64,000 nt of DNA from Rotaria socialis. Its lineage: Eukaryota; Rotifera; Eurotatoria; Philodinida; Philodinidae. Location of the stretch: NCBI GenBank assembly GCA_905331475.1, contig CAJNYU010003219.1, positions 186,001-250,000 on the forward strand. The letters are read 5' to 3'. The translations under genes and the position numbers were made by a program. Below the pieces are notes generated by a model, which made no database searches, was not told the DNA's origin, and saw only the letters and a list, made by a program, of their open reading frames with translations. This document shows, piece after piece, positions 1-13,519 of this stretch; the stretch's first letter is position 1, and every line of letters starts with the position of its first letter.

Positions 1-2646
1 ATTGAAACTGTGAAAAAGAAACGCCGATAAGATTTTATGTGTGCATATGTCTAATTGAAGAATAATAGAAACATCGATGTATGCATGCACTCGATTTTAG
101 ACGGGTTTAATGATGCACGCGTGGCATCACAATAAGCATTATGTCATCCTATCATACGTGCATCTCCATAAGTTCTAAACAGTCGCGATTGTCGTTGAAT
201 TCATGGGTTTTATTTATATGTTGAAATTTTCATTGAACTTTTGATGACATAAAGGAAATGTCGTTAGTACAAATAATCATTTCATTTCAATTCAATGACA
301 CTGTTTTCAATTAGAGAATAGCTATTCAAACTATGAAAGATATATACACATATGGTACTCATCTTTTTTTTCTTTATAGTAATGACATACATTTTCTAGA
401 AAAAAAAGTTAGAACAATGAAGAAAAAAAGCTATAAAGAATAATGTCATTGCCAAACTCCATTTGACTGAGCAAGTAACTGTAAGTTGAAGGTTAATATG
501 ATATAACGCCTTTCTTCATATGTAGATATGAAAATAAACAAGGCCAGCAACTACTGCGACCTCCGGCCAACAGAAAAAGACAGGTGGAGTTATGTGTATA
601 CAAGTTATGCAATAGGATTCTACAGATAATTGCTCGACAAAAAAACGATCGATGTCGATCAATCATCATGAGTATTATTACGCTTTAAGCATAATAGAAC
701 AGTAACAGCCTTGGTGTGAATATTAAGCGCATCATTTTTCTTTATTTTACATAGTCTTCTATCATATGGACAGCATATTTGTATGAATTTTTATCAACAA
801 TAACAAAGCAATAAAAATTGCCTGTTCCCAATGATTACGCGAACATATATGAAATTAAGAATGCTAATTTATCAAGGATAATATAGAGTTGATTGAATGC
901 AAAAGTATTATAAATACAGAATAAATGAAAGCTTGTATCTCGAATTATTTGTTCTTCTGAATGATTGTCGCTTGAAAATAGTTTTTCTATTTTTTATTAA
1001 TTTGTTGAAAGGCTTTATTTTGAGTTCTTTCTAATTATCTTGTCAATCAATCATAGTTCGGTCAAGGTCTTCACATTAAAATAATATAAGTAGAAACAAC
1101 AACATTAGTAATTAACGGTGTTTTGAATGTTTTATCGTGTCTCATTTTCTTTATTCACCATGGATATTTTAAACTTCAACTTTCATCTCATCAAATCTAT
1201 AAAGGCGACCATCAAACATTGACACATCTATTGCATCGTTGTCAACATCATTGTGAAAGGTCTCGTTTGGTTGATTAACTTTACTTTATTGTATTGTTAG
1301 GTGGGTGGTGATAGTCTACACCCTACTGTTCAAACATTCCTTTCAGCCAACAGTAGTCACCACCAAAAAAAAATTGTAGTAACAATGAAGAAGAACATTG
1401 ATGCAACTGTGTTGATCCTCTACTTCTTTTTCTCCTCTTGTGCTCGTTCTCTTTGTCTCTCTTTTTTTCTCTGAACCTCATCGTATAGAATATATCGTGT
1501 TTGCTATCTATCGCGAAATGATGTACCATCTTTTTCTCATCGTTCAAGCGTCGAATAAATGTACGCAAGGTTAAGTATGAATGTAAGAAAGAGAAGGAGC
1601 AAAATAGATTGACTCTCTTGAATACATGTACAGACGGTCAGGATGTTGACTATTTTTGGAACCGTAAGTGTCTTTTGTTATGTATAAGTATAAGATATAG
1701 GTTTACTCCAGAAGAAAACCACATATTGCATCGCACAACGAGCATAAATTAATATTTGTTCGCATTACTATCATCACTATCATTCTGTTCTAAAAGCATT
1801 GATTACCAAGTCTTTTGGAGATAACAAATATATAACACATGTATCTAGCAGCACATTAATACAATCATCATGTGGCTCAACTAAGAAAAATATTGTTGAA
1901 AATGCAAAAATATTCTTCATGATCTATTCATTTTAAATAATTTCAAATTACGATTGATGATGGCAGTAGCATCAAAAAGAATTTCTTCCTTTTTCTTTCT
2001 TCTTTACTTGACTATGTCGTGTAGGCTTCTGGTTACATGCCCCGTAATCAAAAGATTTTTGATGAATCTATTTTTTTTCATTTTACTTCTTTGCTCATGC
2101 ACAGATGAGATGTGATGTGTAATTGATACCTCGAATTTCGCAACATATAGTAAACAAAGTAGTTTATGCTATTATTTGATATGAAGCCAGAATCCGTTCG
2201 CTCTCTTTGCTCGCACACGAAAAAGGACAATATCATAGAAGCCTTAAACAATCAAAAGAATGTTGTTCTGAAAGTGAACAGCACACATACTTACGCCAAT
2301 ATGGAGAGAAGATTATGACATCAGAGCGAGCGTTATGTGAGTACAGCCAGATGGTTTGCACTTGAGCTAACTTTTTGATGAAATTTGCACATTCGCATGT
2401 AGTGCCCTGAGTTTCGATTAAGAATGTATGTGCTAATGCGACTCTTGAGAATGAATTAAACGATAGTTGTGTCAAAATATTCATACTAACTCAGAGACCA
2501 AAAACATTCTTTTTCTTTTTTTTTAATATTCTGTGCAATCTTACACTTGACGTACCATTATTCACCGTCGGCTATTTATCTTTGAAGATTAGAAGAACAA
2601 GATGAGATTTTTTACGTTCGAGAATTGAAAGATTAATCATTTTGAA

Positions 2647-2679
<33 letters not shown>

Positions 2680-2699
2680 GGTGTGGGTGTGGGTGTGTG
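2647..2699. repeat. (AT)n followed by a GTGTGG-type microsatellite
   Basis: A run of about 14 AT units passes directly into a GTGTGG/GTGTGC repeat, a compound microsatellite. No gene is near it. Confidence 0.9.
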
Positions 2700-3720
2700 C
2701 AGATTGTATATCGTACGAGCGAATGATGCAAAAAATAAATTATTCATCAAAGAAAAAAGGAGAACTTCTTTTAAAACAAATTGAAATATCTTTCTGTACG
2801 ATCAGCGTCGAATAACTATTCTCCTTGACCTGACTATTGATTCCATCTTTTCTAGAGATCAATGTCTTCTCTGTTCTTATAGCTTTATATCAGTTATACG
2901 GAGTAAGAAAATGAGAAGAATAATGATGACAACATCTTGCCTTTTTCTTTCCTTCTTTCTCTCTTTCTATTCATGTTTAGTGACTATTAGGCAATTTTCT
3001 TTTCTTGTTTTGTTATTCCGTTACTATACGATCCCACGTTCATTTATCATCATATCATGTTCTTAATATTGATGATCTCTATCGAAGATTAATTAGTAAC
3101 TGACCGCACGTACTCACACGCACACGACAATTGAACATGCGATCGTTGATGGAAGAACGATAGATTATCAATCATTACGATCGATTTTTGATTTGGGAAG
3201 CTGTCCAATATTCATGTTCTCTTCCTGCTGTTTTTTTGTCGATCGGAACGAGAAAAAAAGACTCAACTAACAGAGAAGAAGAAAAAGGCCGATTTTTTAC
3301 GCAATAACAGTTACTTCCTCTTTTTCTGTTTCCTTATATTCTTTTCTTTTTAGTCTCTTACACTATGTTCGTCGGCTAGCTTGCATGCTTAAATCATGAT
3401 TGAAGTCTTGCACGCGTACAGCGAAATTCAATCCATACAGCCTAGTGAGTGTATCCAGAAAAGAGGGTAGCGTCTATTTCCGCGTATGTTGATTTTCTTT
3501 TTTTCCCTCTCGTTTCCTAATACATAACAGTCTATGTGTAAGAACATGGAATCCAGAAGGGGAATAGAGAAAAAATAACAATACTTGGGTTTATGATAAA
3601 ATTTGATCTTAACAAATATAAATAGTTAATGATGCTGAAATTAGCCTTCGGAACTAGCCTCTTTTATTTCTCACACGGCAAACACATTTTTCCAGTCAAT
3701 ATGCACTTCTGTATTTTTTT

Positions 3721-3743
3721 TTCTTCTTCTTCTTCTTCTTCTT
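3721..3743. repeat. (TTC)n microsatellite
   Basis: About seven TTC units inside a pyrimidine-rich stretch of the gene-poor left region. Confidence 0.9.
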
Positions 3744-6700
3744 TTTAATCCTTGTTCGGAGTGCACTACATCGTGCAGCATGTTATCTTTATCGATCAAT
3801 AGTCCTTCGAACAAGTCTCGAATGCTTGCATAAAAAAAACATTTGCATCACAGATGTGCCTGGAGTAGAGATCGACAAAAAGGAAGGTAATCAAGAAAAA
3901 GGAAGGCAATCAAGAAAAATACTGGCAAAAGAGTAAAAAGAATTTCAAGCGACAAAAAAAAATACTGCAAAAGAAAAAGTAGACTAGAAGAGAGCACAAC
4001 AGAATTTTTTTGTTCTTTTACAAAGAAATACACTTTTCTTTTAGAAAAGCGAGCGGAGACTAGTATTCTCTTGGAATGATTAGCTTTACTCTTCTATTTG
4101 GAGAAATTTACTTTGCATGTCATTTTTATCAAATGGAATTTTTTCTTTTTTTTTTATTATAAAACTTCAAAAGAACGTGAGTAGAATAACACAGTAAGAG
4201 CAAAATAATCGTTTTTTCTATATCGTACTTAGCGTCGTATACACCTAATTTTCCGCTCATTTTAAAATGAAATTTTGTTACAACCGATGTCGTTATTTAC
4301 ATGCGGAGACGCACTAAATGCTGCTAATAGATGAAATAAATCGCTAAAGCCTTTTCGTCTTCTTTTTCTTCTTCTTTTTTCTGACTATCTTGTGTGAATG
4401 TCTCTTTGGGTAATCCAAAGGAAATGATGACTTATTTGTATGCATATTAGAAGCAGAGGCCGAAAAAATGAGAACGACTAACCATCATCGTCATGTACTC
4501 ATAAATTGATTTTCTTGCACTCTTTTTTCGTTGCTCTCCAAGGACAATTACGAGAGTATACACGAAAGTCGTTTGGTTTGCTTTTTTACCCTCTGCTCAT
4601 ACAGCCTGCTTGTAAGTGCCCTTAACCTTGAATACGGTGCATAGTAAGTGATTTCAATTTTGTCTATGACTTTATAAGGTCACAACCTTAGAAGTTTCAT
4701 AGAAACACATTTTTTCATAGAATATATTGTTTTATGTGAAATCAAAATGGAGGCAAATAGCCAATGATTTATCATCATCTCGAGTAAGTTTTCAATGTGA
4801 GCACGCTCTGTCGATATCCATAATAGAGTAAGGTAAAGTTTAATCAGAATTATTATGTAAGAAAATCAATGTAATAATATCAGAGTACTGGATATATAAA
4901 ATATCTATTTTTAGCGATCAACACATAAGTATAATTTATATAAGAGTTTTGATACACCAAGAAAAAAATAAATTAGCTCTTTCAAGGACGTTGACAAATG
5001 TATTTCTCACCGACTGTCATAGAGTTATATCAATATTTAACAATTTCGATGTGTGCCTCACTTTATCAAAGGCTCCCAAGTAGTCAGATTCTTTTTTTTT
5101 TATTCACGTCAGTTTGACAATTATAGAAAGTAATTGTTACTATTGTCCTTCAGCCATCATAAAAAGTAATGGCCTCCTTTATTTCTCTGTTTCTTTCATA
5201 ATGAACACGAAACGAATAGGTTTTTTTCTCTAAATTGATTAGAAAATATTGATGTATGAAGATGTTCAGAAAAAAAAGAGAAGTTTTTTTTTGTGATATT
5301 ATAATAAGAGGGAGGAAATAGCAGCGAGACGGAACGTGCTTGTTTATCAATAGGCACTGGAGATGAATAAGGGTGGGAGAGCATACACATCCTATTGTTT
5401 CTTATTGCATCATGATGAAGACTTTTGCTTTAATAACAGATAATGGTAAGTAAGAAAATTGGATTTCCGCTTATGTTAGTGACGATATTAACAGGAGAGA
5501 GAAACTCATGTTTGTCATTTTTTTTCTTCGTTGCCGTCGTATTCTTTCACTCTCTATGTTTCCCGCCGTCATCATTTGATTTATCGATCATATTACATTT
5601 TTATGTGTATGTGATGAATGCATTTGAGATAGGTTAAACAAGAGAAGGCTATTGTTATTAGATCCACATAGGAGATGAATAAGAACTATAAAATATTGTA
5701 TAAGGTTGATTGGCTTCATTATCTATTGTGTCTGGAAGGCATATTTGAGTTTAAATCCCTTGATAAACATATTTTGCATGGAACTATGTAGTAGAGCACT
5801 AAAGAAAAAAAAGTGAAGTCCCTTATCTTATTTGATTCTTTGACATTTCGTTATAGACGTTTCTAAGTAGTTTTTACTAATTGAACTACCACCATCTCAT
5901 ATTACTCATGAGAAAAGTCTATGCATATGTGGATTTATATATATATAATAAAATCGAAGAACAGCAAACATATATCATATTAGATATATACATATGATAA
6001 TATATTCTCCAGGCAATTTCTCTTGTGTAATAGTTTTATGATCGATCATAGACAAAAAAAACACAGAAGAAAAAGTAATCTATAATATTAAATTTACTTT
6101 TTATTTTGTTATAATTATAATATTACTAAGACTAAATAACCAGAATCTTTAATCTCCTTGTTCGTCTCTCCGTTTCTATCTGTTTTCTTATACATATATT
6201 TTCTTTGAAGCATCAAGATAAGAGCCAGACTTCGTTACAAAAAATGGCAACAATAGTAATCACCTAAAGATATAGTATATTTACATGAGGTGAATGGATC
6301 ATCGCTTTCCATCATCGGTAGTAAAATGGACGCGTCGATCGGCTGCCAACATGAACACCGATGTTATTGGTAAAGGTCATTTTCTTTGCTTATATTCTTT
6401 GTTTCTCTTCCTCTCTGTTGTGTTCTGACCCTCTCTCATTCATGATAAAAAATAATACGAGGGAAAGATTCCACCCTTTTCAAACATTGGCATAGTACAC
6501 ATCTATGAGTGCTGATAAGCCATCCTTCTGGCCACTATTGTGCATGCATTGGTGTTAAAGAACATTGGCGTGTCTCATTTATACATGCACTTATATATAT
6601 ACTTGAATGCCTGTGCGTATGTGTGTATCTTGAGACCGAAGTTCTGTATAAAAGAGCTGCAGCTGACGCATATTTCCTCATCGTTATTGCGTTTTTTTCT

Positions 6701-7930
6701 TCTTTTCTTGCTTACAGATTCGAGGACACACATATTCAATCGACAAGCACGTATTTTGAAGGCTCTATTTCTCCATCTGCTCGCTTTTGCTTCAGTTATA
6801 TTGAAGCAAATAAAGGTAATTAATATTTTGAATACCATTGGTTATATGTGAGCTTATCGACAAATGATTTACCTTCATTGTGCACACAATACATAGGATT
6901 CATAAAAATGGTTTCTCGTAGAAGTATCAACATGAGATTAAATAGTATCATTCGTATATATTGCATGCAATGAGATCTTTAATCTAATTGGTAACTCGTT
7001 ACTATGATTATAAAGTATTAATTTACTACTCTAGTTTTGTTATAACTTTAAGAATTCATTGTCATATTTTTATAACTCGTTAAGAATAAGCATGCAGCGT
7101 GATCAATAAGTTTTTCTATTCGTCAGATTTTAGAGGCTTCTCTTTGCCAATTAATTTTGTTGAAAAACGTTTTTAGCTATTAGAGACAATTAGCTGAAAA
7201 ATATCAAAAATTATTCTCGGTTTAACGCTGATATTTGTCAGATTTTGCTAATTTTGGTACCCCCATTTTTATAATATACCTTCGAAATTTACAAAGTCTG
7301 TCAGATGACAAAATTTTTCACCACTTTGAATACTATTTTTTGACTACTGATAGAAATATTTCATTAGATTTTTATAAAAAATGATGACAATTTTCGTAAT
7401 TCTATAGTCAAGAATCATTCTAAAGAATTACCAGTTGGATCATAAATCATGTAGAGAGCAATTTTTCTTGTGTCAGCACTTATTGTTAATAATTTTTTCT
7501 TTTATGCCGGTGTCTTTATCGAAATAACAGCTTTACTTTCTTGGTAGATTGATCATTCAAGGAATCTACAAAAAAAATATATTTATATATAGAGAGATAA
7601 GCCTAGAGAAACAAAGCGGTATTAATAAAATATTTTACGACTAATTTAACCTCGAGAAGACGCGAATACAAGTTTTTTTTTGTTCTAGCTTTTATTTGAC
7701 AATTAGAAAATCCAAGTTAATAATTCATTGTTGATAGATAGACTACAAAATAACTTAAACTAACCGTCAACTCATATTCATGTAAATTGATGATGTAGAA
7801 GAAAAAAACAATCTATCTTTGTAGTATTGCGATGTCTTGTTTAACCTACAAAAGATTGATATTCTCTTGCGGTTTAATATGATACTAGCACGTTCTTCGT
7901 TTGTTTTTTTGATTTATTTTGTCCTTCGTT

Positions 7931-7941
7931 GTCTCTCTCTT

Positions 7942-7976
<35 letters not shown>
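7931..7976. repeat. (CT)n microsatellite
   Basis: A CT tract interrupted by two TTTC units, forming a 46-base pure pyrimidine run. Such runs can adopt triplex structure; no functional claim is made. Confidence 0.9.
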
Positions 7977-8478
7977 TAAATCGTGGTGATGATGAGTCTA
8001 GATGAGAGCTAGACGAGAGAATATCACAGACAACCCGCGCAATGGCATCAATATTAACACATAAAATGCCTAATCGACATTCGTCTCTGTTTGGACGTCA
8101 AACTGAATAATAGGCTAATAAAAAAAGAATTGCGAGTCGAGAGAAAGAAAAAGAACAGAGCCGTTCTCTTTCTACAATTTTTTTCTTAGTCTATATGTTA
8201 GCTTGTAATCACTGTAGAACACCGACACTACCATTAATACCACAACGATCGTAACCATCATCAACGAAGAAGTTGATGCGGCGGCGGCAGTAACGACCGC
8301 AGCACCTTTCATTTTTCTTCATCTCTATTTCTTCTTCTCTTTTCCTTCTCAACTAGATGTCCATTATGTAAAATACACACATTTATAATGATAGTAGAGC
8401 AAACAGCAGAGAATACGAGACATAAGAAGAAAGTATCTATCTATTTTAAACACTGCGACTTTGTTTACAATAGTCGAT

Positions 8479-8504
8479 GAAGACAAAGACAAAGACAAAG
8501 ACAA
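8479..8504. repeat. (AAAGAC)4 hexanucleotide repeat
   Basis: Four near-perfect copies of a six-base unit upstream of the gene at 9501. Confidence 0.85.
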
Positions 8505-9500
8505 GATTGAGTTGACAAGAAACAAATGTTCTGTTTCTCTTTCGTTACCTTTACCCTTCTGTACTTTTACAACACTTTACGTTTGAATTTTCGATTTTCT
8601 TTTTTTTTCCTTTTAACTATTCCATTCGTCAACATCATCTCTGCCGATGGGCAAGCAAACTAATTGAACGTATGCAGGAAGGACAAGTGCAGCCCTGTCG
8701 CTCCCACATTTTGAACTGCTCGCGTTCTTTCTCTCTTTATTCATTCACTATGATCAACGATTGCTTCATATATTCTCTGTATTTTATTGTGTGTCTGTAT
8801 GGTGTACGTCAAATGTTACTCTCACAGTATGTTCTAGGTGTGTGATCTGTCTGAGTATGCCGACGCTGATATCCTGCCAACTAAGAATAATAATCGACTC
8901 GCCATTTATCCGCTCAAATATGACTAATATCGGCGTACCAAGAAATGAGCAACATCGAAAGAGAGAGATGGATTCATTGATAGATGATTACCAAAGTAAT
9001 TTAGACGAAGAAAAAAAAAAGAAGAGAGAAGAGAATGGCAGACAGACTTCTTTTATAAATATACGTCCATATATTTCTTCTTATATTTTCCAGGCTCATA
9101 GATTTTACGATCAATGCATAATAAGATGCAGATAAACTTATATTAATAATTATACACTTTTTTCCTCTTTCAGATTACTTCTCTAGCATTTTTTTGTTTC
9201 AATGCATCAACTGTTCTATTAGACAAAGATAGTATGTTTTATTTTAGATTAATAAATGATTGATCTTATCTTTTTATTACCATAGATTTGGTTTATTAGT
9301 CGGTCTAAAGATCGACATTCTCATTTATTCTATTAGTTCAATTGCATATTTGTGCAGATATATATTTGATTACTTCCTCTATCCACCTCGTTCGTAGTCA
9401 ACACGTTCCCAGGTAATGAGTTTTTTTCGCTTCAAATTTGAATAGACCAACAAAAGGCTCTTTTATTTTCTTTTTATTCAAAAATAGAACTAGCAATACA

Positions 9501-11987
9501 ATGCTGCGTACAGTCTTTTTATCTTTAATATTATTTGTGTCATTATCATCAACATCATTACTTCGAAAATCAATTGTACGTCGACAAAATGAACCCGAAA
9601 CTTGTCACGCTATAGAAGGTTTCGATTGTAAATGTACATATTACCGTGTAACATGTACAAGTGATCGTGATTTACCATCGTCAATTAAAGTGTTACAAGA
9701 TGAACAACAAAAATATCAATCTGTCGAATTAGTTATTAACGGTGAACGTGCGCAAACTGTTCATGACTATACATTTGAACCGGTCAAACAATTATATAAA
9801 CCTGCCGCGGATAATTTAGAATTTCGTATTAAATTTGAAAAATTTTCCGAACTTCATTTGTCATCACCAAGTATATTCAATAAAGTATTTCCAGATAATC
9901 TACCATCAACAGTTCGAAAAATAATGGTAAATAAAATGAAAATAGAAGAATATTGTTTTTACAACAAAAATAACACATATTTGTTTTTCTTCTTCATCTA
10001 ACTAGGCATTAGAAGTCTATAATCCACTTGTTCAACCAAATGATAATGCACATTTATTTGCTAATTTAAATGTTGATTCATTAGAATTATATGTTTTATA
10101 TCCGTTTCGTGGAACATTTCAACAGTTGTTTAATGGTGCCGACATTAAATTTTTACGTTTAAGTGGAGGCGACATACGTTCAGATGTATCGCAACCATTC
10201 ACAGGAAATATTGGACGTTTAGAATTAGCTAAACAAGCTTCACAATTATCAGTTCAAAATTTTCCTGCTTATCCAGCGCATGAATTAATTATCAATGCGT
10301 TTTATGTCACCGATTTTACTAGTGAACATCCACCAAATTATTCGAATTTGGGTGAAGTACGCATCTACAGTCAAGAACGTATACCAGCCAATGCTTTCCG
10401 AAACTATCCAAATTTACATACTTTATCAATTACAACTGATCAAGAAATTGATCCGCATGCTTTAGACGGTTTACATAATTTAGAAAAATTAACAATTAAA
10501 GATGCAAAGCCATCATTAGAACTTTTAAATAATCTACCTAATGTTAAAGAATTTGAAACAAACGTAGACAAACTTAACGAAGGAGAACAATGTGACTTAG
10601 TTGGCAAATTAGCAAATGGACAAGTAGCTGTACAAGGTAAAACTCAATCTAACAAAACAAACAAACAAATATTTCCTTTTCCTTTTTCTAGCTATTCCTA
10701 ATGGATATACATGTACATGTGTATCAGCTTATTTGGATACTGCATCTGGTCGATATCCATGTGATGCACAGAATTGCGAACAATCTTCATGTGCAGCAAT
10801 TAGAGATAATTTTGATGCAGCAACACGTACATTTAAAACGCCATCGCCCATAAAACGTTTAGATGGTAGCGATGCTTTACGGCCACGTGAACCAAAGGTA
10901 TACACTGCACCATTTCAAGTAGCAAGTCAAGATCAAGAAAAATTTCGACAAGGTTCACCACAACACGCACAGCCATCATCTGACCAAGAAAGTGAAACAG
11001 CACAAGAATCAGCTGATAAGTCTCAAGACGGAATGCCACCTGCTCATCCAACAGTTACGGCAGGTACCGATCAAGGTCAAGATGGTGATGAAGACGATAA
11101 TTTTCAAAAAGACCAAAATCCTCATCATCCAGGTAAGATAAACAATGACAGTTTCTGTAGAACTGAATCGTAAGCTATGGCTTTTTACTAAAAGAAATAA
11201 CAGAACATAGATTCTTCATAGATATGTACGTAGAATTGTTGTTTCATGATGATACACTTATAGATAAACACTGATTAGTACTTAATAGAATGAAAGACAG
11301 CATTTACAGCAATTATAATGCTTACATTTACGTTATAGTTGATAGTCATAAGATTTATTTTGAAAGAAACTTCTAATAAAATAAAAAAAAGATTCATTAA
11401 TGTTCGAGAATTATCAATAATATTTGGATTTTTCATGTTTATTACATAAACACAAAGATATTTATGAAATTATATAGATATCAATATTTAAGTATAATTA
11501 TATATATATATATATATATTGTAATATTCTAGATTCGGCTTCACAAACCGGAGAAACAAACCAAGAAGAAGATGGTGAATCAGAAAAAGGCGTCACAGGT
11601 GGTGATAATCAACATGGTGGACATGGACCTCATAAAGAAGGTGATGGAACTCATAGAGAAGGTGATGGAACCCATAGAGAAGGTGATGGAACTCATAAAG
11701 AAGGTGATGGAAATGAAGCTTCTAAAGATGGAGAAGGAGGTCAAGAACATGGTTCACACTCAGATTCAGATCAATCCGCAGATGCAGCTGCCACTGCTGA
11801 TGATACTAATACTCAACCCACTAAGAAAGGATTTAGTTGGTTACCGATAATAATCATCGTCGCAGCAATCGTTGCACTTCTTCTCATCGGTTTGATTATC
11901 TTAATTATACGAAAACGACGTAGCGGTGCAGGATATAACCCAACACCTACTTCAGAGCATGCCGGAGGTACAACAGCCAAAGCATAA
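9501..11987 (+). CDS. Secreted/type I membrane protein with weak leucine-rich repeats and acidic repeat stalk
   Basis: Exons 9501-9926, 10006-10636, 10692-11132 and 11533-11987 join in phase to 650 residues. The ATG at 9501 opens a signal peptide (MLRTVFLSLILFVSLSS). A Cys-rich head (residues about 33-55, CHAIEGFDCKCTYY) precedes a region of about 300 residues with irregular leucine-rich character, including NLHTLSITT and NLEKLTIKD, then a second Cys cluster (YTCTCVSAYL, CEQSSCAA). A Gln/Ser/Asp-rich stalk follows, with four 7-residue repeats of the HREGDGT type. One transmembrane helix (LPIIIIVAAIVALLLIGLII) is followed by a basic stop-transfer RKRR and a short tail. The layout suggests a cell-surface recognition or adhesion protein, but I do not recognise the family. 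The 400-base third intron contains an AT microsatellite. Confidence is high that it is a real gene and low for function. Confidence 0.85.
11631..11714 (+). repeat. Four tandem 21-base coding repeats
   Basis: Four copies of a seven-codon unit (HKEGDGT, HREGDGT, HREGDGT, HKEGDGN) lie in the extracellular stalk of the membrane protein. The copies are almost identical at DNA level, so copy number may vary between alleles. Confidence 0.92.
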
Positions 11988-13519
11988 AAGTGTTTTAGTT
12001 TCGTTGGTCAAAAAAGAATAATTGTCGTTTTGTTTTGTACGTCGTTTTGCTTTATCTCTTTTTCTCGTCGGTGTTTCTCCGCACTCTAAGCAAGAGCAAG
12101 TATTACTATTCTTACTAATTCTTATTCATATTATAATTATCCATATAAAAATTTGAGTACTATATGAAAACGATCCTTTTCCCTCTTAGTTTAGTATATT
12201 AAAACAAAACAAAAAAAGAAACAATGATTAAGTGATTTTGTTATGCGCGTGTGCTCTTTTTATTTCTCTTGTTTTTAACCCATCATGTTTATTCTTATTC
12301 AAAGATTCAAGTTTTCCTGCTAATATTTCTTTAATTATTTTAAGTGATGAATTTTTTGTGCTTTTTTCGTGTTTATATTTCATGTTTCCTATGCTCTCGC
12401 TTTGCGTTAGTTAAAACACAAACTTATTTCTCAATTTTGATCATTCACATACATCAAGTATTTTGTTGTCGTCGTTATTGCTTCTTTTAAATCCCTTTTA
12501 TTTTTCCTTTTCTTATCAACAATAATAACTATATGATCAAGAAAAAAAGGATAAAAACATATTATCAATGTACTCGTATATGATGTGTGCAAAGGCGTTC
12601 ACTTCCTATAATTTGCTTTTTTTGCATTGTTTCATTTCCCCTTTTTTCTTCGTTTATTCCTGCGTTTTAATTTTCAAGTGGTTTGGTATTTTTCTAGCAA
12701 GTTTTACGTTTGTCGCTTCTCTCTTTTTTTGCTGTTTAATTCAATTCACATGCACACACAAACATCATTTTTTTTATCTTGATGAATTGAAAATTGTTAC
12801 AAAAGCGACAACACAAAAAAACAAATTATAATCTTTCCTTAAATTACGCTGAGAAATTAGTCTATGACAAAATGCTAGATAAGGTTTCATTTGACGTCAA
12901 TATTGATGTAATCAGACAAATAGAATGCCACAAGTATTCGTTGATCAAAGAATGAAAAATTCGAAATCATAAAAATTTGTTTTTAGATTTGTTCTAACAA
13001 TAATATGTGCTGAAGTAATGACTTATAAAGACAAAATTCATAATTATTTGATCAGGAGGAAGTCTTTGAATTTTATGTTTTTTTAAGTATAACCGATTAC
13101 TTGATATTGTTAAGTTAGAAAGGAATGACGATACACATGCACATAATGAGTTTGATATACAGAAAAATAAAAAATAACACTCAATTAATACCATGCACGA
13201 CATGTAAAACACAACATAGATATTCAACAAACATTCACATGAAAACACAAGACAAATAAATTTTTAAATAAAAACATCAATATTTAATTTATTCTGTTAC
13301 AACATACATCTTTGATTTCTTTTCGTTATTTCTTTTTTTGATATTTATGTTAACTACAGCAATGAAATGGTGATACACATAAAAACGTTGAAAATTATTT
13401 TTGGACGGCCACAGATAAAAATAAATAAAATAATATTTGATATATTTTGTATGTATCTATATATATATATATATGTGTGTCAATAATAAACGAATATATT
13501 TGTTTTCTTTTGAGGGAGT
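11988..13519. other. Convergent intergenic region
   Basis: This separates the 3' ends of the plus-strand membrane protein and the minus-strand CPTP gene. It is T-rich on the plus strand and presumably includes both 3' UTRs. Phe/Leu-rich open frames at 12232-12831 look like translated T-tracts. An AT microsatellite lies at about 13458-13475. No other gene is seen. Confidence 0.6.

Larger units (their letters stand above)
1..9500. other. Long region without a recognised gene
   Basis: I see no convincing exon on either strand. The open frames here are short, rich in Phe, Leu, Ser, Lys or Arg from T-, C- and A-rich tracts, and none resembles a known family. The stretch is unusually rich in polypyrimidine and polypurine runs, with microsatellites (separate entries) and stretches such as TTTTTCTTTCTT on the plus strand. 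It could be a large intergenic region, the regulatory flank of the gene at 9501, or a long intron of a gene beginning outside the window. A short ATG frame at 6328 followed by GTAAAG could be a tiny exon, but nothing supports it. Confidence 0.6.
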